Shown here in pieces: positions 9,055 through 20,619 of a stretch of DNA of 64,000 bases (the stretch's first letter is position 1; each line of letters starts with the position of its first letter). Below the pieces are notes generated by a model. The model did not search any database and was not told the DNA's origin. It saw nothing but the letters and a program-made list of their open reading frames with translations. The DNA comes from Phaeodactylum tricornutum CCAP 1055/1 (lineage: Eukaryota; Bacillariophyta; Bacillariophyceae; Surirellales; Neidiaceae). The position numbers were made by a program, and so were the translations under genes. Location of the stretch: positions 124,001 to 188,000 of the forward strand of contig NC_011683.1 in assembly GCF_000150955.2 (NCBI RefSeq), written 5' to 3'.

Positions 9055-9972
9055 ATGAAGACTACCGCTTTGCGTCTCTGGAGTGCGTGGAGTTTGACGG
9101 CAACGTCCCACGCGTGGCTGTCGTCGTCGCCGTTTCGATTGGCGTCCCTGCGCCTGCCAACGGCTCGTGCCACCTCCACGTCCAACTTGGACACGGACGC
9201 GACCACGAAGTTTGTTCCTCCCGCACGCGTCGTCCGGGACGTGTTGCCGACGGTCTACGTCTACGACCACTGTCCCTTTTGCGTCCGCGTACGATTCGCT
9301 CTCGGCGTCAAGAACGTGAAACACTACGTCCACTTTCTCGCCAACGACGACGTGCCCACACCGACGGCTCTCGTGGGGAAGAAGATTGCCCCCGTGTGGG
9401 TCTGGCCCGAAGCCGACATCGTCATGGCCGAGTCGCTCGACATTTGTCGACTCGTCGACGCCGATGAGCGCTTCGGACCCGTCCAGGCGATTCGACCCGC
9501 TACGGAACGCACCGACATCCGTGACTGGCAGAAATCCGTACAGTCGCTCCTACGGACCCTCCAACGACCACGTTACGTCGCGACCGGACTCCTACCGGAA
9601 TTCCAACAACGCGATGCCCGGGACGCCTTTGTCGCCAATCATCAACTCCCACCCTACGAAAAAAACGAATGGAAAGGATCCGATGGTCCCACGTTGGCCG
9701 AGAAATGGCAGCTCTATCGTGACGCCCGGGACGCCGATCCGACCCAGCACCTCCAAGCGCTCAACGAGAAACTCGTGGAACTGGACGAACTCCTCGATTC
9801 GGAATATCACTGCTCCCCGGGAGGACTCAGTTACGACGACGTGGATCTCTTCGCCCGACTCCGCTCCGTCACGATCGTCAAGGGTGTCCAGTGGCCGACC
9901 AAATTGAGAGCCTACATGGATTACATGGCGGAACTCGGGGATGTTCCCCTCTACGACGCCATGGCCATGTAA
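9055..9972 (+). CDS. Glutaredoxin 2 (GrxB)-like protein, GST fold
   Basis: Single-exon 305-residue protein. The thioredoxin-like N-terminal domain begins PTVYVYDHCPFCVRVRFALG with redox Cys73 and Cys76 (CPFC), strongly like the YDHCPYC start of bacterial Grx2. The long alpha-helical C-terminal domain ends WPTKLRAYMDYMAELGDVPL, again matching bacterial Grx2 and the GST-like fold. The family reduces protein and glutathione mixed disulfides. The first 50 residues are an extension (ATSHAWLSSSPFRLA) that could be a signal or transit peptide, so a plastid or other organelle location is possible but unproven. The insert between residues about 190 and 230 (YEKNEWKGSDGPTLAEKW) makes it longer than the roughly 215-residue bacterial enzyme. 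Confidence 0.87.
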   Translation: MKTTALRLWSAWSLTATSHAWLSSSPFRLASLRLPTARATSTSNLDTDATTKFVPPARVVRDVLPTVYVYDHCPFCVRVRFALGVKNVKHYVHFLANDDVPTPTALVGKKIAPVWVWPEADIVMAESLDICRLVDADERFGPVQAIRPATERTDIRDWQKSVQSLLRTLQRPRYVATGLLPEFQQRDARDAFVANHQLPPYEKNEWKGSDGPTLAEKWQLYRDARDADPTQHLQALNEKLVELDELLDSEYHCSPGGLSYDDVDLFARLRSVTIVKGVQWPTKLRAYMDYMAELGDVPLYDAMAM

Positions 9973-10247
9973 ACACGAAGACGGTACACTACTACATATA
10001 TACATAAGGCTCGCGAGTAGAGCACTCTAGTTCTAAATGTCAAATTTTCGGGTGTTGTTGCTGTAGTTGTCCGTACCTCCAGGCTCGCACTACAGGAACC
10101 CCGTTCGTACGCTCCGGGCGTACAACAGCCCACCGCACATTCACAAAACGGCCAGAAACTGACCAACCGGCACGAGACAACGAGTGCGGGTTCGTGACTT
10201 TGATTCTCGTACGCAACCCACCACCGTCCATCGAGAGTCGAACCATT

Positions 10248-12065
10248 CTAGTGTGTTGCATCACCAGCACCGCCGCCATCCGCGCCCAGCGTACTCGACG
10301 GTGGTTCGTACCGTCTCGAACTCCGACGGGAACTAGACCGCGGTTTCGATCTCGCACGGGACGACGACCGCCGGGGTGACGCCGAACTCCGAAAGATGCC
10401 ATCGCCCGAGCGTCGAGATTTCCGCGACGATGATCGTCCCGAGCGGCTACTCCCACTCAACAGACGGCGACTCTTCTTACTCCGCGATTCCCGGTATCGC
10501 GAACGTCGGGCCACGGCAAAGGCCAAAAAGGTGGCGACGAACAATAAAAACGCCAGAGTCAAAAAGACATTGGCCAGTAGTCTCGCCAGGGGGGATTCGG
10601 CCAAGTTGTTGTCGGAACTCGTGGAGCGGCCGGACCGGGAATAGAAACTGGAAGATGTTTTGCCAAACGTGGTGTCACCGTAGTTGATACTGAGAATAGT
10701 GCCTTGCGCGTGCGCCATGGCGATACACTCGGCTTCGCAGGTAAAGGAGTCGTGTGAATAAAATTTCCAACACTGATTGATCAAATCGTCATCGTCCGTC
10801 CCGTCGTCACCAATAAAGTAGCCATCCTGGTAGGTGGGATAATCTACACAGGATGTGCAGTACTTGTATTCCTCGTAAACTTCGTTCAAGCTGGTGAGTG
10901 TGTATTCCTGCGCCCCGTACCACCAATCGTAGGCCCAGGATTTGCCGTCATCGTCCGTGGCGTCCTTGGATCCCAGATCGATATCGGACGTCAATCCAAA
11001 GTCGTCAAAGGTCAATCCCAAGCTATCGTCCGGTGTCAAGCAGTACTCGTCCGTGTAGAGGGCCATTTGGAATTTTCCGTAGGGTTTTGGTGCGACACCG
11101 GCGTAAATGGCGGCGCCGTCGCTGGTAGCACCGATCTGCCAACAAACGGCGTCGGTCATGTAGGCGAGTCCGGCCAAAGCCACGACGTATTCGTAGTCGT
11201 CAATGGCCCATAAATGCTTGGAAATTTGTTCAATGTACTGGTAGAATTCTTGGCGATACACTCCGAGCAACTTCCATTCGGTATCACTGGCGTGACAATC
11301 GAGTTTGGAATAGGGACTGTCACCAAAGTATTCCTTGTATTCGTATCCTTGGTAGTTGGGATTGACGTACTGTACATGCCAGTTCGTGTGTATAGGAGGG
11401 TTGCAAAGAAGCAAGCAGACAAGCAAACGTGAAGTGTGAGCAACGAGAGAGAGAGTTCATGCATGCAGAACGAACGTGTGCAATGGCTGCACCCAGTCCG
11501 TGTGTTTGTGTAGATATGCGGAGTGCAATGCAGTGAAAGGAAACTACCATGCCAATGTACGTACCGACGCCCACATCATCCATCGACTACAAGCCACCGT
11601 ATCCTTATTTTGGTTCTGATTCTGGTCTTGCGAATGATGCCCTTCTTCCTCCTTACTGTGATCACAGTCGATAAATCCGCCCAACATCCGGTAGGCTTGG
11701 GCCCACTTGTCGTATTCTTGCGTGGGATCCGCCAGCACGTCTTCGGACACGGCCACGGACGATCCTGCCGTCACGGTGGAACCACCACCCCACCATCCGA
11801 GCGAGCGATCGCCCTGCATGTGCGCAAAGTCGGCCAAGGTAACCGGCTCGATGCCGATCGGTGGCGGCATGGAATGTACGTGTTGTCGAAAACGTTCCTG
11901 TCGCATCCGGATGCGTTCCCGCTGTGCGGCGATGGTGTGATTGTGGAAGATCCGGCGGTCGGCGTCGTGGGGCATCCGGTGGTCGTCGTCCCGGGACCGA
12001 CGCGCCGTCACCATTCCCGCGGTTACTGCCGTAGTGGCGAACGTCCAGAGTCGGCGCAATCGCAT
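10248..12065 (-). CDS. Type I membrane protein with cysteine-containing ectodomain and RS-rich tail
   Basis: Unknown protein of 540 residues in two exons: 12065-11565 and 11369-10248. The 195-bp intron starts GTACGTAC and ends GTACAG, phase 0, joining MMWAS to YVNPNY. A signal peptide opens the protein (LWTFATTAVTAGMVTA). The ectodomain is rich in Tyr, Asp and Trp, with several Cys (YCLTPDD, CTSCVDYP, NQCWKF, FTCEAEC). One transmembrane helix follows (LLANVFLTLAFLLFVATFLA), then a cytosolic tail dense in Arg-Ser pairs. The topology resembles a receptor or cell-surface protein. The RS tail looks like that of splicing factors, but its place after a membrane helix argues against that role. Confidence 0.8.
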
Positions 12066-13488
12066 GGAACGAAAACAACGACTGTGCTGCTGCTGTTGTT
12101 GTTGCTACTGCTGTCTGTCAGTTGGTGTGTGTGTGTTTGTGTATACAGGTATATAGGAACGTGTCGGTCGAGAGGTTCACAACACTCCCAAAAGACAAAC
12201 AATACGGTGTTTGGATCCGAGCGATCGTTGCCTATAATAGAGTCCCGTGTGGAAGGATTGGAACCAGCTCGTCTAGCTGCCTGCTTGCCTCTCTACCTAC
12301 GTGCGTTTGGAATAATAAACGATGGCTTCGACTCGGGCAGCACAGCACAACACTGCACACTACACTACCTGAACAATAGAGGAGTGTTGTGGTTGACAAC
12401 GGTGCTGTGGTGTTCCTTTGGTGGGGCACTCGAGCGTATGCTGTTCTGTCGGGAGCGGGTGTGTGTGTGTGTTTGTGTGTTGCCCGTCCAATCGTGAGAA
12501 CGAAAGGAACAACTGGACGCTGCTGCTCCACGTGAGAAGGATCACAGTACACTTAAAATTTGGTATGCGGGGTGCCCGCTTGTGCGACCATGGACAATTT
12601 GGCACTTCGACGTGACCGAACGAGTGCGAACACCACAGGCGATACCGGTAGAAGACAAAAACTACTACCATTGCGAGCAGTCTCCCTATTGGCGAGGCAC
12701 GTATTATTCGGCACCAGACACCACACCATATGTCCAGTTCCTGTAAAATCTGATGCAATAACGGTTTGTCCAAGGATCCATCGCGTGTCATTTCTTCCGT
12801 TTACTCGGACTCTGTCGCGCCGACCCGGTCAGGGAACGCGTGCCATGTGTACTACCGGCGATCGTGCGAGCGTGAGTGGGACCGATCACGTCCGATCCAG
12901 TCCCGGTCATTTTTGATTCCGGTTCGTGACGACAGTTCCGCCCGGTCGTTACGGGAAACTGTGTTCTGCGTCTTTACTGCGCGCTGTTTGATCTACTTAG
13001 ACTAGCTCTAGAGTACCTGTAGCTAACTAACTAGCGAGCCAGTAGAAGTAGTAGTAGACGAAAGATACCCACTGTTCCGTACCGGTACGAGGACGCGCCG
13101 TGGTCGTCTCGGTGTCCCCCCCACAGAAAACGAAACCGCAACATTCGGAAACTCTCACAGTCAGAGTCAAACCAGAACGGAAAAGTCGCCAAAGAATTTC
13201 AACTCTCGTCGTCACGCACGGCACCCGAGTCCGTTGTTTTTTTTCACTCGTTCTCGTTCTTTCGTGCGCAGACGACAGAATCCTTTCCTCTTTCGCTGTA
13301 CATACACACACATATACACTCCAACGTCAATTCCGGAACGGGCAACTCGTGTCGGTGGTTGTACAGACAGCGGGTGAGAGAGAGAGAGAGAGATCCGCAT
13401 TCGTATTCGGTGTGCTAGAGATTCGACCACAGATTCCCGTTGCTGTTGTGGTTGTTACTGGTGTTGTTGTGATTGTCACTGTCTTCTG
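12066..13488. other. Intergenic, 1.4 kb, simple-sequence rich
   Basis: Between two divergent genes, so it should hold both promoters. It contains GT-rich simple repeats (near 12121-12142 and 12460-12480), a CTG/TTG-rich run near 12085-12115 and an AG run near 13376-13392. Frames here are short and have biased composition; I support no gene. Confidence 0.5.
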
Positions 13489-14939
13489 ATGATCCGCTCG
13501 TGCGTATCTGTACGACTCTTGGTCTGGACATGTTTGGTAGGCTTGGTGCGTTCCGACGATCCCATGGTAGCCTTGGTCTACACTCCGAGTCACACCCGCA
13601 CTCGTCCAGGATATCATCCACCAACTACCGGACACCCTCGGCAATCCTGTCCGTCCGCGTCACCGTACACTACCTTCTTGTCGTCCCAAGGTAAGCATCG
13701 TCACCACGAATCCAGATGTTGGTAGGCACGGGTGTTTTTTTTGATCGAGTTCCACCATCGACCCACGAACGGAAGTGGGGGCGGTTGGAAGGCTCGGGCA
13801 CGGCTCACCCGCAAAGCGTGTCATTGAGAACTCGCACTACTATGCTCAAGTTTTCGTGTGTATGTGCGTATCCAAAGCTAAACTCGCATCCATCACTCAA
13901 CACCAGTGCGTCCCTTTCTACCGTCATTTGTACAGCATCGCAATCCGGAGACGGACACAGTCACCACCATCACACTACTGGACCCCACGTGGACGCCCGG
14001 CCGTCTTCGAGTTTGCCCCTGCGTCCAATGAACAAAAAGAATACGCCCAAAAAGTCACGCCGCAAGGCATCCCGTCGATCACGTGCCAATCCCTTGTCCC
14101 CCGAAGACTTGTCCGATCACGTGTCCAATCTATACATTCACGGACCCGGGGGTGTCCTCCCGCACAAATTCGATACTCTAACCGCGTCGGCCGGTATGCG
14201 CGACGACGGAACGAGCCACTCGCAAGACAATACCCACCTTACCTGCTCCCAGGCTGCCGTCCAACGACTGGACCGTCATCCCGCACTCGTGCTCAATGCC
14301 GATTATCAACCACTAACGTATCTGCCGCTCTCCCTCTGGAGTTGGCAAGATGCCGTCAAGGCTATCTTTTCTGGGAAAGTCACCGTCGTGGACGTCTACC
14401 CGGACGTTACCATCCGTGCTGCATCCTTGGAACTCCCCTTGCCATCCGTCATTGCCCTCAACGAGTACGTCCCCACCTACCAATCCCGCCCCGCCTTTAC
14501 CAAACGCAACGTATTTCTACGTGACGAGTACCGCTGTCAGTACTGCGCGGACCAGTTCCACACCCGCGATTTGTCCCTCGATCACGTCGTCCCAAGGTGT
14601 CGGGGTGGTCGCTTGACCTGGGACAACGCCGTCACCAGTTGTCGACACTGTAACGGACGCAAGGGGTCCCTGGACGTTACCCAGCTCGGCCGGGTCGGGA
14701 TGCGCCTTCAACGATCCCCGCACGTGCCCACACCCTACCAACTCGCTGCTATTGCCGCACGTATGCTTCCCCGTAAGGTGCACCCAACCTGGGAACCCTA
14801 CTTACAAGCTGGAACGAAATCAAAGTCTGCCGCCCGGGAAGCATCCGTCGACGCATCCCGCAAGACGAACGAGTCTGCCGACTCGGTGGATTGCGTATCC
14901 ACGGGCGCCACCACACGGTCGGCCCGAGCCGTTCCGTAA
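13489..14939 (+). CDS. HNH endonuclease-domain protein with N-terminal signal sequence
   Basis: Best model: exon 1 13489-13690, intron 13691-13935 (GTAAGC...TACAG, 245 bp, phase 1), exon 2 13936-14939, giving 401 residues. Exon 2 is read with confidence; exon 1 is my inference from splice ends and phase. The nuclease core is YRCQYCADQF ... LSLDHVVPRCRGG ... WDNAVTSCRHCNGRKG: two CxxC zinc pairs around the DH motif of the HNH fold, close to the McrA-like proteins of bacteria and cyanobacteria. Upstream is the block ALVLNADYQPLTYLPLSLWSW that accompanies this type. Exon 1 encodes a hydrophobic leader (VRLLVWTCLVGLV). Without it, translation could start at 13716 or at an internal Met. Role unknown; DNA or RNA cleavage is the family expectation. 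Confidence 0.78.
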
Positions 14940-15200
14940 CGTGGAGTGGTGCCGACCGTTTTTGGAAGGGAAGGGAAAAACGTGTACAGTCTAGCTGAAC
15001 CAGCCAGGAATCACCCAAACAACCAACAACAACAACGGCGGAAAAACCAGAGTGGCATACGCACACCTACATGTAGACAAACAGTCAAAGTAATCTGAAC
15101 ATTTTTGGACTCACACTTTTTAGGGGAAGCATTCGTTTCGTCAAAAATGTTCACATGTCCGCAGGGCTCAAGGTTACATTTTAATTGTACGTATGTATCT

Positions 15201-18200
15201 TTATCGTGCTACCGGAGGCGGATCACCGTCATCTCCCGACACTGCTTGCGCAGACAGTCGCTCGAAGCGAGCCCGACAGCGCTTCCTTCTATTTCGGCAC
15301 TTGCGCTTGGCCTCTCGCAATCGTCGCAGTACAAGTGCGTCCACCGTACCCCCTTTCTCCATCGTTGCTGGAGTTAATGTGCTGGTACTATTGGTGACGC
15401 ACCTTTCGAGTGCCTCCACCGCATCGGAGTACTTGCCTTTTCCCAACTGGGCTGTACCCAATCGAAAGTACGCTTTGGACAACAAGTACTTGGCTGTTGT
15501 ATACGTTTCCGGAGCCTCGTCGGTTCGCAAAACGTAATCGAATCGGTCTGCATCGCAACTCGACACCCGGACCTCGTTGGGTGTCTGGGCAAACGGTAAA
15601 AGTATTTCCAAAGCAGCCTTGGCACTTTCAATTGATAGGCTTAACAACGATTGTCCCTTCATTAGCGGACAAGGATGAGACGACGAATGCTGTTTTGTCA
15701 ACAAGAGAGCCATATTGAGACGGATTGTTACAAGGAGATGTGTAAGCGGCGACCAAACGGCGATGACTTGCCGGGATCGTTTGTCCGCTCCTGTAACCAA
15801 GGATACGTGCCCCGATAAATCCGTCAAGTAGTTTTCCAAGCTAGGGTACTTCATCATAGCAACGGCGCAGTATTGAATAGCCTTGTCGTACCATCTGGCC
15901 GCCGCGTCCCATTTTCCTTCTTGCATGGCACCATTGCCCGCTATCTTGAGCAGTTTGATCGTCTCCAACAATAACTTTCGACTGCGCAAACAAAACGCCG
16001 AGCGAGGGACCTTCTCGTCTGGAATACTCCAGGCTGGATCTTCATTTTGTTCGGTTTTTTGCTTCGATGGATCCAGCCAGGGTACGAGACAGGGCACCTC
16101 TTCTCCGCCCAATTTACGAAAACACTCTCGTTGAGCCAGAAGGAGAGGAAACTCTTCAATATTAAAATGACTCCGTGGGTCAAAGGAGTCCAACATCATG
16201 TTCGGATCAAAGTAAATCCAGTCGCTGGGGTTATCAGGGACTAAATTGGCTGCATCGATACCCTCGCGTTGTTCAAAAACCCAAGGTTGGGACAGGTTCC
16301 AAGGCAAACCTAGTCGATCGGCTTGGTGACGTAAACGGATCAGAATAATACTGACAGCCACGTCAATCAAGGGATGATTTACCGGCGTTTCCAGTCCTTC
16401 TCGAAGTGCGCCATAGCACTCGTAATGATTTTGTCTCAAAGTCGTTGGCAGCTCTGACAAGGCATTTTCAATGACCGGACGGCTCGCAGCGTTCCCCATG
16501 AGGGGTAAACGAAAAATGGTTTTCATATCATTTGTGCTTGGAATGAAGTCCGGAAGCAGAATTTGTGGGTCTCCATCACTAAAGCGATTCAAAAGTGCTT
16601 GGACACCATTCCATTTGCTCGTTACAGGACTAGGCCTGTAAACGGTGCTCTTGTATTTCTTTTTCCGACCTACCGGTGAGTCGTCCATTTTGTCGTCAAC
16701 CGGAAGAGTTGCACGCCAGAGTTTTGCAGTGGAATCGATCCCGTAAGTTACCAAAAATGGCAGTGAAGGGTGTGGAAGAACACCATTACAGGTGGAGGCG
16801 TCGGCTTTCAAAAAAGAAACCACAGACCCGGTCGCTCGCTCGTATACCCACGCGTGGCCTGAGTCCGACCCGGTGCAAATATACTCGTCGCTTGGCCCCG
16901 CATACTTGGCATTCTTCAAAAACGTGAAGCGATTAAGATGTCCACCATAACTCGCGCTTTCGGATATCGCTTCTGCCGGGTCCGAAGAAAAATTCTTGTG
17001 ATATAAATCTAGCTCATCTATGGATGGTCCCGCTTGGGAGATGGCATTATGGAAGATTGGAAAGGTATATATTTGATCACTTTCGTAAGATACAAGCAAT
17101 TCTTTCCCGTTTTTCGATATATCCAGACCGCTTACAGAAACCCTACCGTTTGTTTCCAGATTTTTTGGCTTGTAGCGTTGAAGTATACGAGATTTGTTGC
17201 CTCCTTCCATTCGAAGGTCGTAAAGACTGACAAATTCAGATGAACCGCCAGTGAAAACATAATTGGATTCGCCTGATCTTCCTCCAGGAGTCCAAAGTGC
17301 ACAAGCTTTACACGAGTCATCGCGGGAGCCCGTCGTGCCGTTTTCCAGCGAACGTAGCAGCGACTGATTCTGTTGCTCTCGAGGCGATAGACGAAGATCA
17401 AAACGGTGCAGACCTCGCTCGCTACAGATGAGGCCCATATTTTCCGTGACCATTTGATGCGAGTAAGCCATAGCCGATCCGAAGCCCAATATGGATGCCA
17501 GATCCTCTTCTCCATGGGGGTGAACAACGACTGAGGACAACTCAGCAGTCAGGTCTGATATACGGAGGTATCCATCAGCACCGCAGGTCAGCACCTTGCC
17601 GGGTTGAAATTTTACTGGCGTCACATGAAATACGTTGCCACGGTGACCCGTTCGGAAGGATACGAGAGGTATCACCCTTCCAGACAACGGCGCTGAGAGA
17701 TTTTTCTTATGTTTGGAAAGTGAAGGTAGTCTTCTTTCTGGTGTTGCCTTGTCCTCGCGATAGCCAAATGGGGTGTGACTCTTCCACGGAATTACTAAGC
17801 CGCTGCCCATGGAATCCCTCAGGTCCCATAACATAATACATCGGTCATCGCCGGACGTTACCAGCTGAGTTGGGCAGTCTCCTGACTCCTTGGTGTACCA
17901 AATTGATTTCTCGCTTTCACAAAAACGCCAGGGGCAGTCCATCCAGCAAGCAGTGTTGATGCATCCGCTGTGTTTAATAGATGCTCTCCTGGACTGAAAT
18001 CCTTCACTGGCTGGAGCAATCCAAGTGGTGGCTGCACCAGATTGTTCGGTCGTTGTACTTTGATTCTGCATATATTGTTCAGAAGCCACTTCATTGGGTT
18101 GAAGATTGTCCTCGCTATTGTTTAAGAGCTGACAGCTCCCGTCGTCGGGACTAGCCTCAGAACCGTCTTCATGGACTGCCGAGTCGATCTCAGAAATCTC

Positions 18201-18597
18201 CTCGTCAGACACAGACTCCTCACTATTCTCAGAAAAGTCATCATGAGCCTGGCTCCCCGAAGAATCGTCATCGTCATATAAGGAGGCAGCAAAAGAGGAT
18301 GGGCCCACGGCCAACATCATGTTGTTCATCCTGGAAGGGTTCCTAAATACGGAGTTCGCAAGAAGTAAGGAAGTATTCCCACAGAAACGGTACCTGAAGA
18401 GGCAGTCACATAAAATATGAACAAGCTTACCATGCGGCCACGTACGAAAGCTTGGCGGGTTGGACGCGAAATCGCTTCTGGGTCCGTTCGAACGGACTTA
18501 CACCGAACTCTTGTCGAGCTTTTAACCAGGAGGGGAGAGACCCACGCCGATTCTGCGAGGACGGGACAAAAGAAGTCGTTTCGAGATCGACCGACAT
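15201..18597 (-). CDS. WD40-TPR protein, WDTC1/DCAF-like (CUL4 adaptor type)
   Basis: Protein of 1098 residues. Exon 1 is 18597-18431 (starting MSVDLETT), the 100-bp intron is 18430-18331 (GTAAGC...TTCCAG), and exon 2 runs 18330-15201; the junction is phase 2 and makes a Trp codon. After an acidic N-terminal region come WD40 repeats, the first containing LVTSGDDRCIMLWDLR, a WDxR (DWD) signature used to bind DDB1 in CUL4 ubiquitin ligases; later ones are LTCGADGYLRISDL, YVFTGGSSEFVSLYDLR and YICTGSDSGHAWVY. The C-terminal third has TPR-like helices (GKWDAAARWYDKAIQYC, KAYFRLGTAQLGKGKYSDAVEALER). WD40 followed by TPR matches WDTC1/DCAF9 and plant ASG2. Being a ubiquitin ligase substrate receptor is inferred from that architecture. 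Confidence 0.85.
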
Positions 18598-19084
18598 AGT
18601 GCAGCTTCTCCAACGCTGCTAGATCCACAGCACGCTGTATCACTTCAATCGAGTCCGTGTATAGTCAACACAAGAATACCAATCTTTGCTCGAAGGGCCG
18701 CGATACTTCTTGTCTTCTGATTCCCAGCGGAAGTCGATTCTGCGTTTGTGTCGATCCACGATTCCTCGGGGCATCAAAATATGCGCATGAATTTGTGAAT
18801 TGACAGTGAGACATCGTCTAGTAGAATGAGGAAATCAATAAGCGAATTAGTTTCAAACATTAAATTTAACATCTAAACTCAGATAGACTCCGAATCCGCT
18901 ACCCTTCAGCACCTACATTCTCGCTAGCTAGTCCAAGAGTTGATTGGTGGGTGCGTGGTTGGGGTATTCCAATAAAAGCATGATTCCAACAATGTTAAGA
19001 CCAGCATGCTTTTCCCTTGGGGGTTTATCATTGCCGCCGCCAGGAATAAAAAAAGGGTTTGTAGTTACCGTAGACTGCGGCTAG
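18598..19084. other. Intergenic, 487 bp
   Basis: Upstream of the leftward WD40-TPR gene and downstream of leftward LSm4. AT-rich around 18800-18890. No gene or clear site seen. Confidence 0.5.
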
Positions 19085-19732
19085 CTACACGTCTGGCGAT
19101 GGACCTCCCCGTCCACCTCTTGCCTCACGACCCCTACCACGACCGCCGCTACTACGACCGCGGCCACGACCGCCTCTCCCACCACCACGGTACCCTCGGC
19201 CCGAATCTCCGGTATCACCGCTTCTTCCACCTTGATCACTGCCGTGGTGCCGGCCACGCCCACCGCTACGTCCCGTACCAGAGGAATCCATCCGCCCACG
19301 CCCGCGTCCTCGTCCACCACGAAATGGCGAATTTCGTTCTTCTTCTTCCTGCTGTGCCGCGGCGGTTTCCAACAAGGACGGTGGCAAGCGCAAATACTTG
19401 ATGCTACTGCCACGAATATAACAAGACGGTAGCTTGGAGAAGTGTTCGCCGTCGGCGCTCGTACAAATGACGTCTTGCAAATTCATGTTCATAAAGGTAT
19501 CACAATTGACGACCCGGCCATTGTAGGTGTCACCGCCTTTGAGTTCAACCAGGATCGGTGAGCCGTTGGCCGCGCGCAATAACGTCAGCGGAAGCTGTAG
19601 TCCGGAATGTTGGTTGGGTCAACCAGAAAAGTAGGGAGGAAATGCTTGGTGAGAGACAAGACTTTCAAAAGAAGTGGACAGCTAGAGGACGTCATAGCAC
19701 AATACAGCAACGCTATGATTGATACGTACCAT
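19085..19732 (-). CDS. LSM4: U6 snRNA-associated Sm-like protein LSm4
   Basis: Subunit of the LSm2-8 ring on U6 snRNA and of the LSm1-7 mRNA-decay ring. The first coding exon is only the ATG (19732-19730), followed by a 135-bp intron (GTACGT...CTACAG); exon 2 is 19594-19085. The joined start MLPLTLLRAANGSPILVELK matches human LSm4 (MLPLSLLKTAQNHPMLVELK) almost position by position. The Sm1 motif is ETYNG-like (DTYNGRVVNCDTFMNMNL) and Sm2 is CYIRGSSIKYLRLP. The C-terminus (about residues 88-169) is a long Arg-Gly-rich tail, as in LSm4 of other eukaryotes, a likely site of arginine methylation. Length about 169 residues. The adjacent rightward gene starts at 20620. Confidence 0.93.
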
Positions 19733-20619
19733 ATTCACAGTCAACACTAGCTTGGTATTTCGTGGATCGACGCAAGAAGGGTCGGAATCTGTTGTCTCTT
19801 TCAAACGATCAGACGAACACTTTGCTGGTCTATTGGGTGCACGAAGCGTTTGCGGAAACAAAAGGATTCACAGTTTTCAGTAGGATTTCTCTCGAGTACT
19901 GCTTTCGCCACCAGCGGTCGGTCTGGGACGGAGTGTGTGCCCGAGTGCCGTCGCGTTGCGATCCCCATGGTCGTCGCCGTCGGCGGTCCGTACCACGACA
20001 ATACCATTCCCTTGCCTTAGGTTGAGGAATGCCAATAGATTCCACATTCCAGTCTTGACGTTACACACGATGTTTACGGCAATTGGCAAAATATATCCGC
20101 AGAACCCTACTTTTCCCTACCCTAGATGTCTCTACGACATTCCCTACCCTAGATGTCTCTACGACATGGAGTCGACGCCATTCTTGGCTATACTACTTAT
20201 GCCGAATCCATTTCATACATAGATTCGTAGACGCCGGCTGGCTTTTATGCTCCCCAACGGACAAGACGGGCCACATCATCGGCGTAAATTCCAATGAGGG
20301 GCATAGGAGAGACGTTACCCATTGTTGCCAGTACCGTGCTTGGGTCCTTTCAACCCGAGGGAGGACAAAAAGTATCGTGGTCCCCCAGAAAATCTCTGCA
20401 ATAGCCCCCCCCAGGCCCCTCCAGGTGTCTGCGGTCGGCCCGAGCAACCATTCTCGCTCTTTCCTACGCGGTGAGCGAGACGTATCCCGTCTTCGGCCAC
20501 GGTAGACCCCGACCCTCGTGCCCTCCTCCTTTGGGTAAAACTTACTCTCCGCTTCGACACAGCGTTTCCGATCTCCACCCAGGTCCAAGGAACACCGTAC
20601 ACTAGTACTGCACAAGGGC
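19733..20619. other. Divergent intergenic region, 887 bp
   Basis: Lies between the starts of LSm4 (leftward) and the EDR2-domain gene (rightward). It carries a perfect 27-bp tandem duplication at 20114-20167. Short frames overlap on both strands here but have no start context, splice logic or recognisable product. Confidence 0.5.
20114..20167. repeat. Perfect 27-bp tandem duplication (two copies)
   Basis: The unit starting TCCCTACCCTAGATG occurs twice without a mismatch, at 20114-20140 and 20141-20167. It is intergenic and looks like a recent slippage or double-strand-break duplication. Confidence 0.9.

Noticed and set aside
12066-13488. Several 60-140 codon frames in simple-sequence DNA
   Set aside because: Driven by GT, AG and CTG repeats; no recognisable product.
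13716-13935. In-frame extension upstream of the HNH core starting MLVGTGVFF
   Set aside because: Less likely than the spliced model, because a good donor at 13691 and acceptor at 13935 match in phase; kept as the alternative start.
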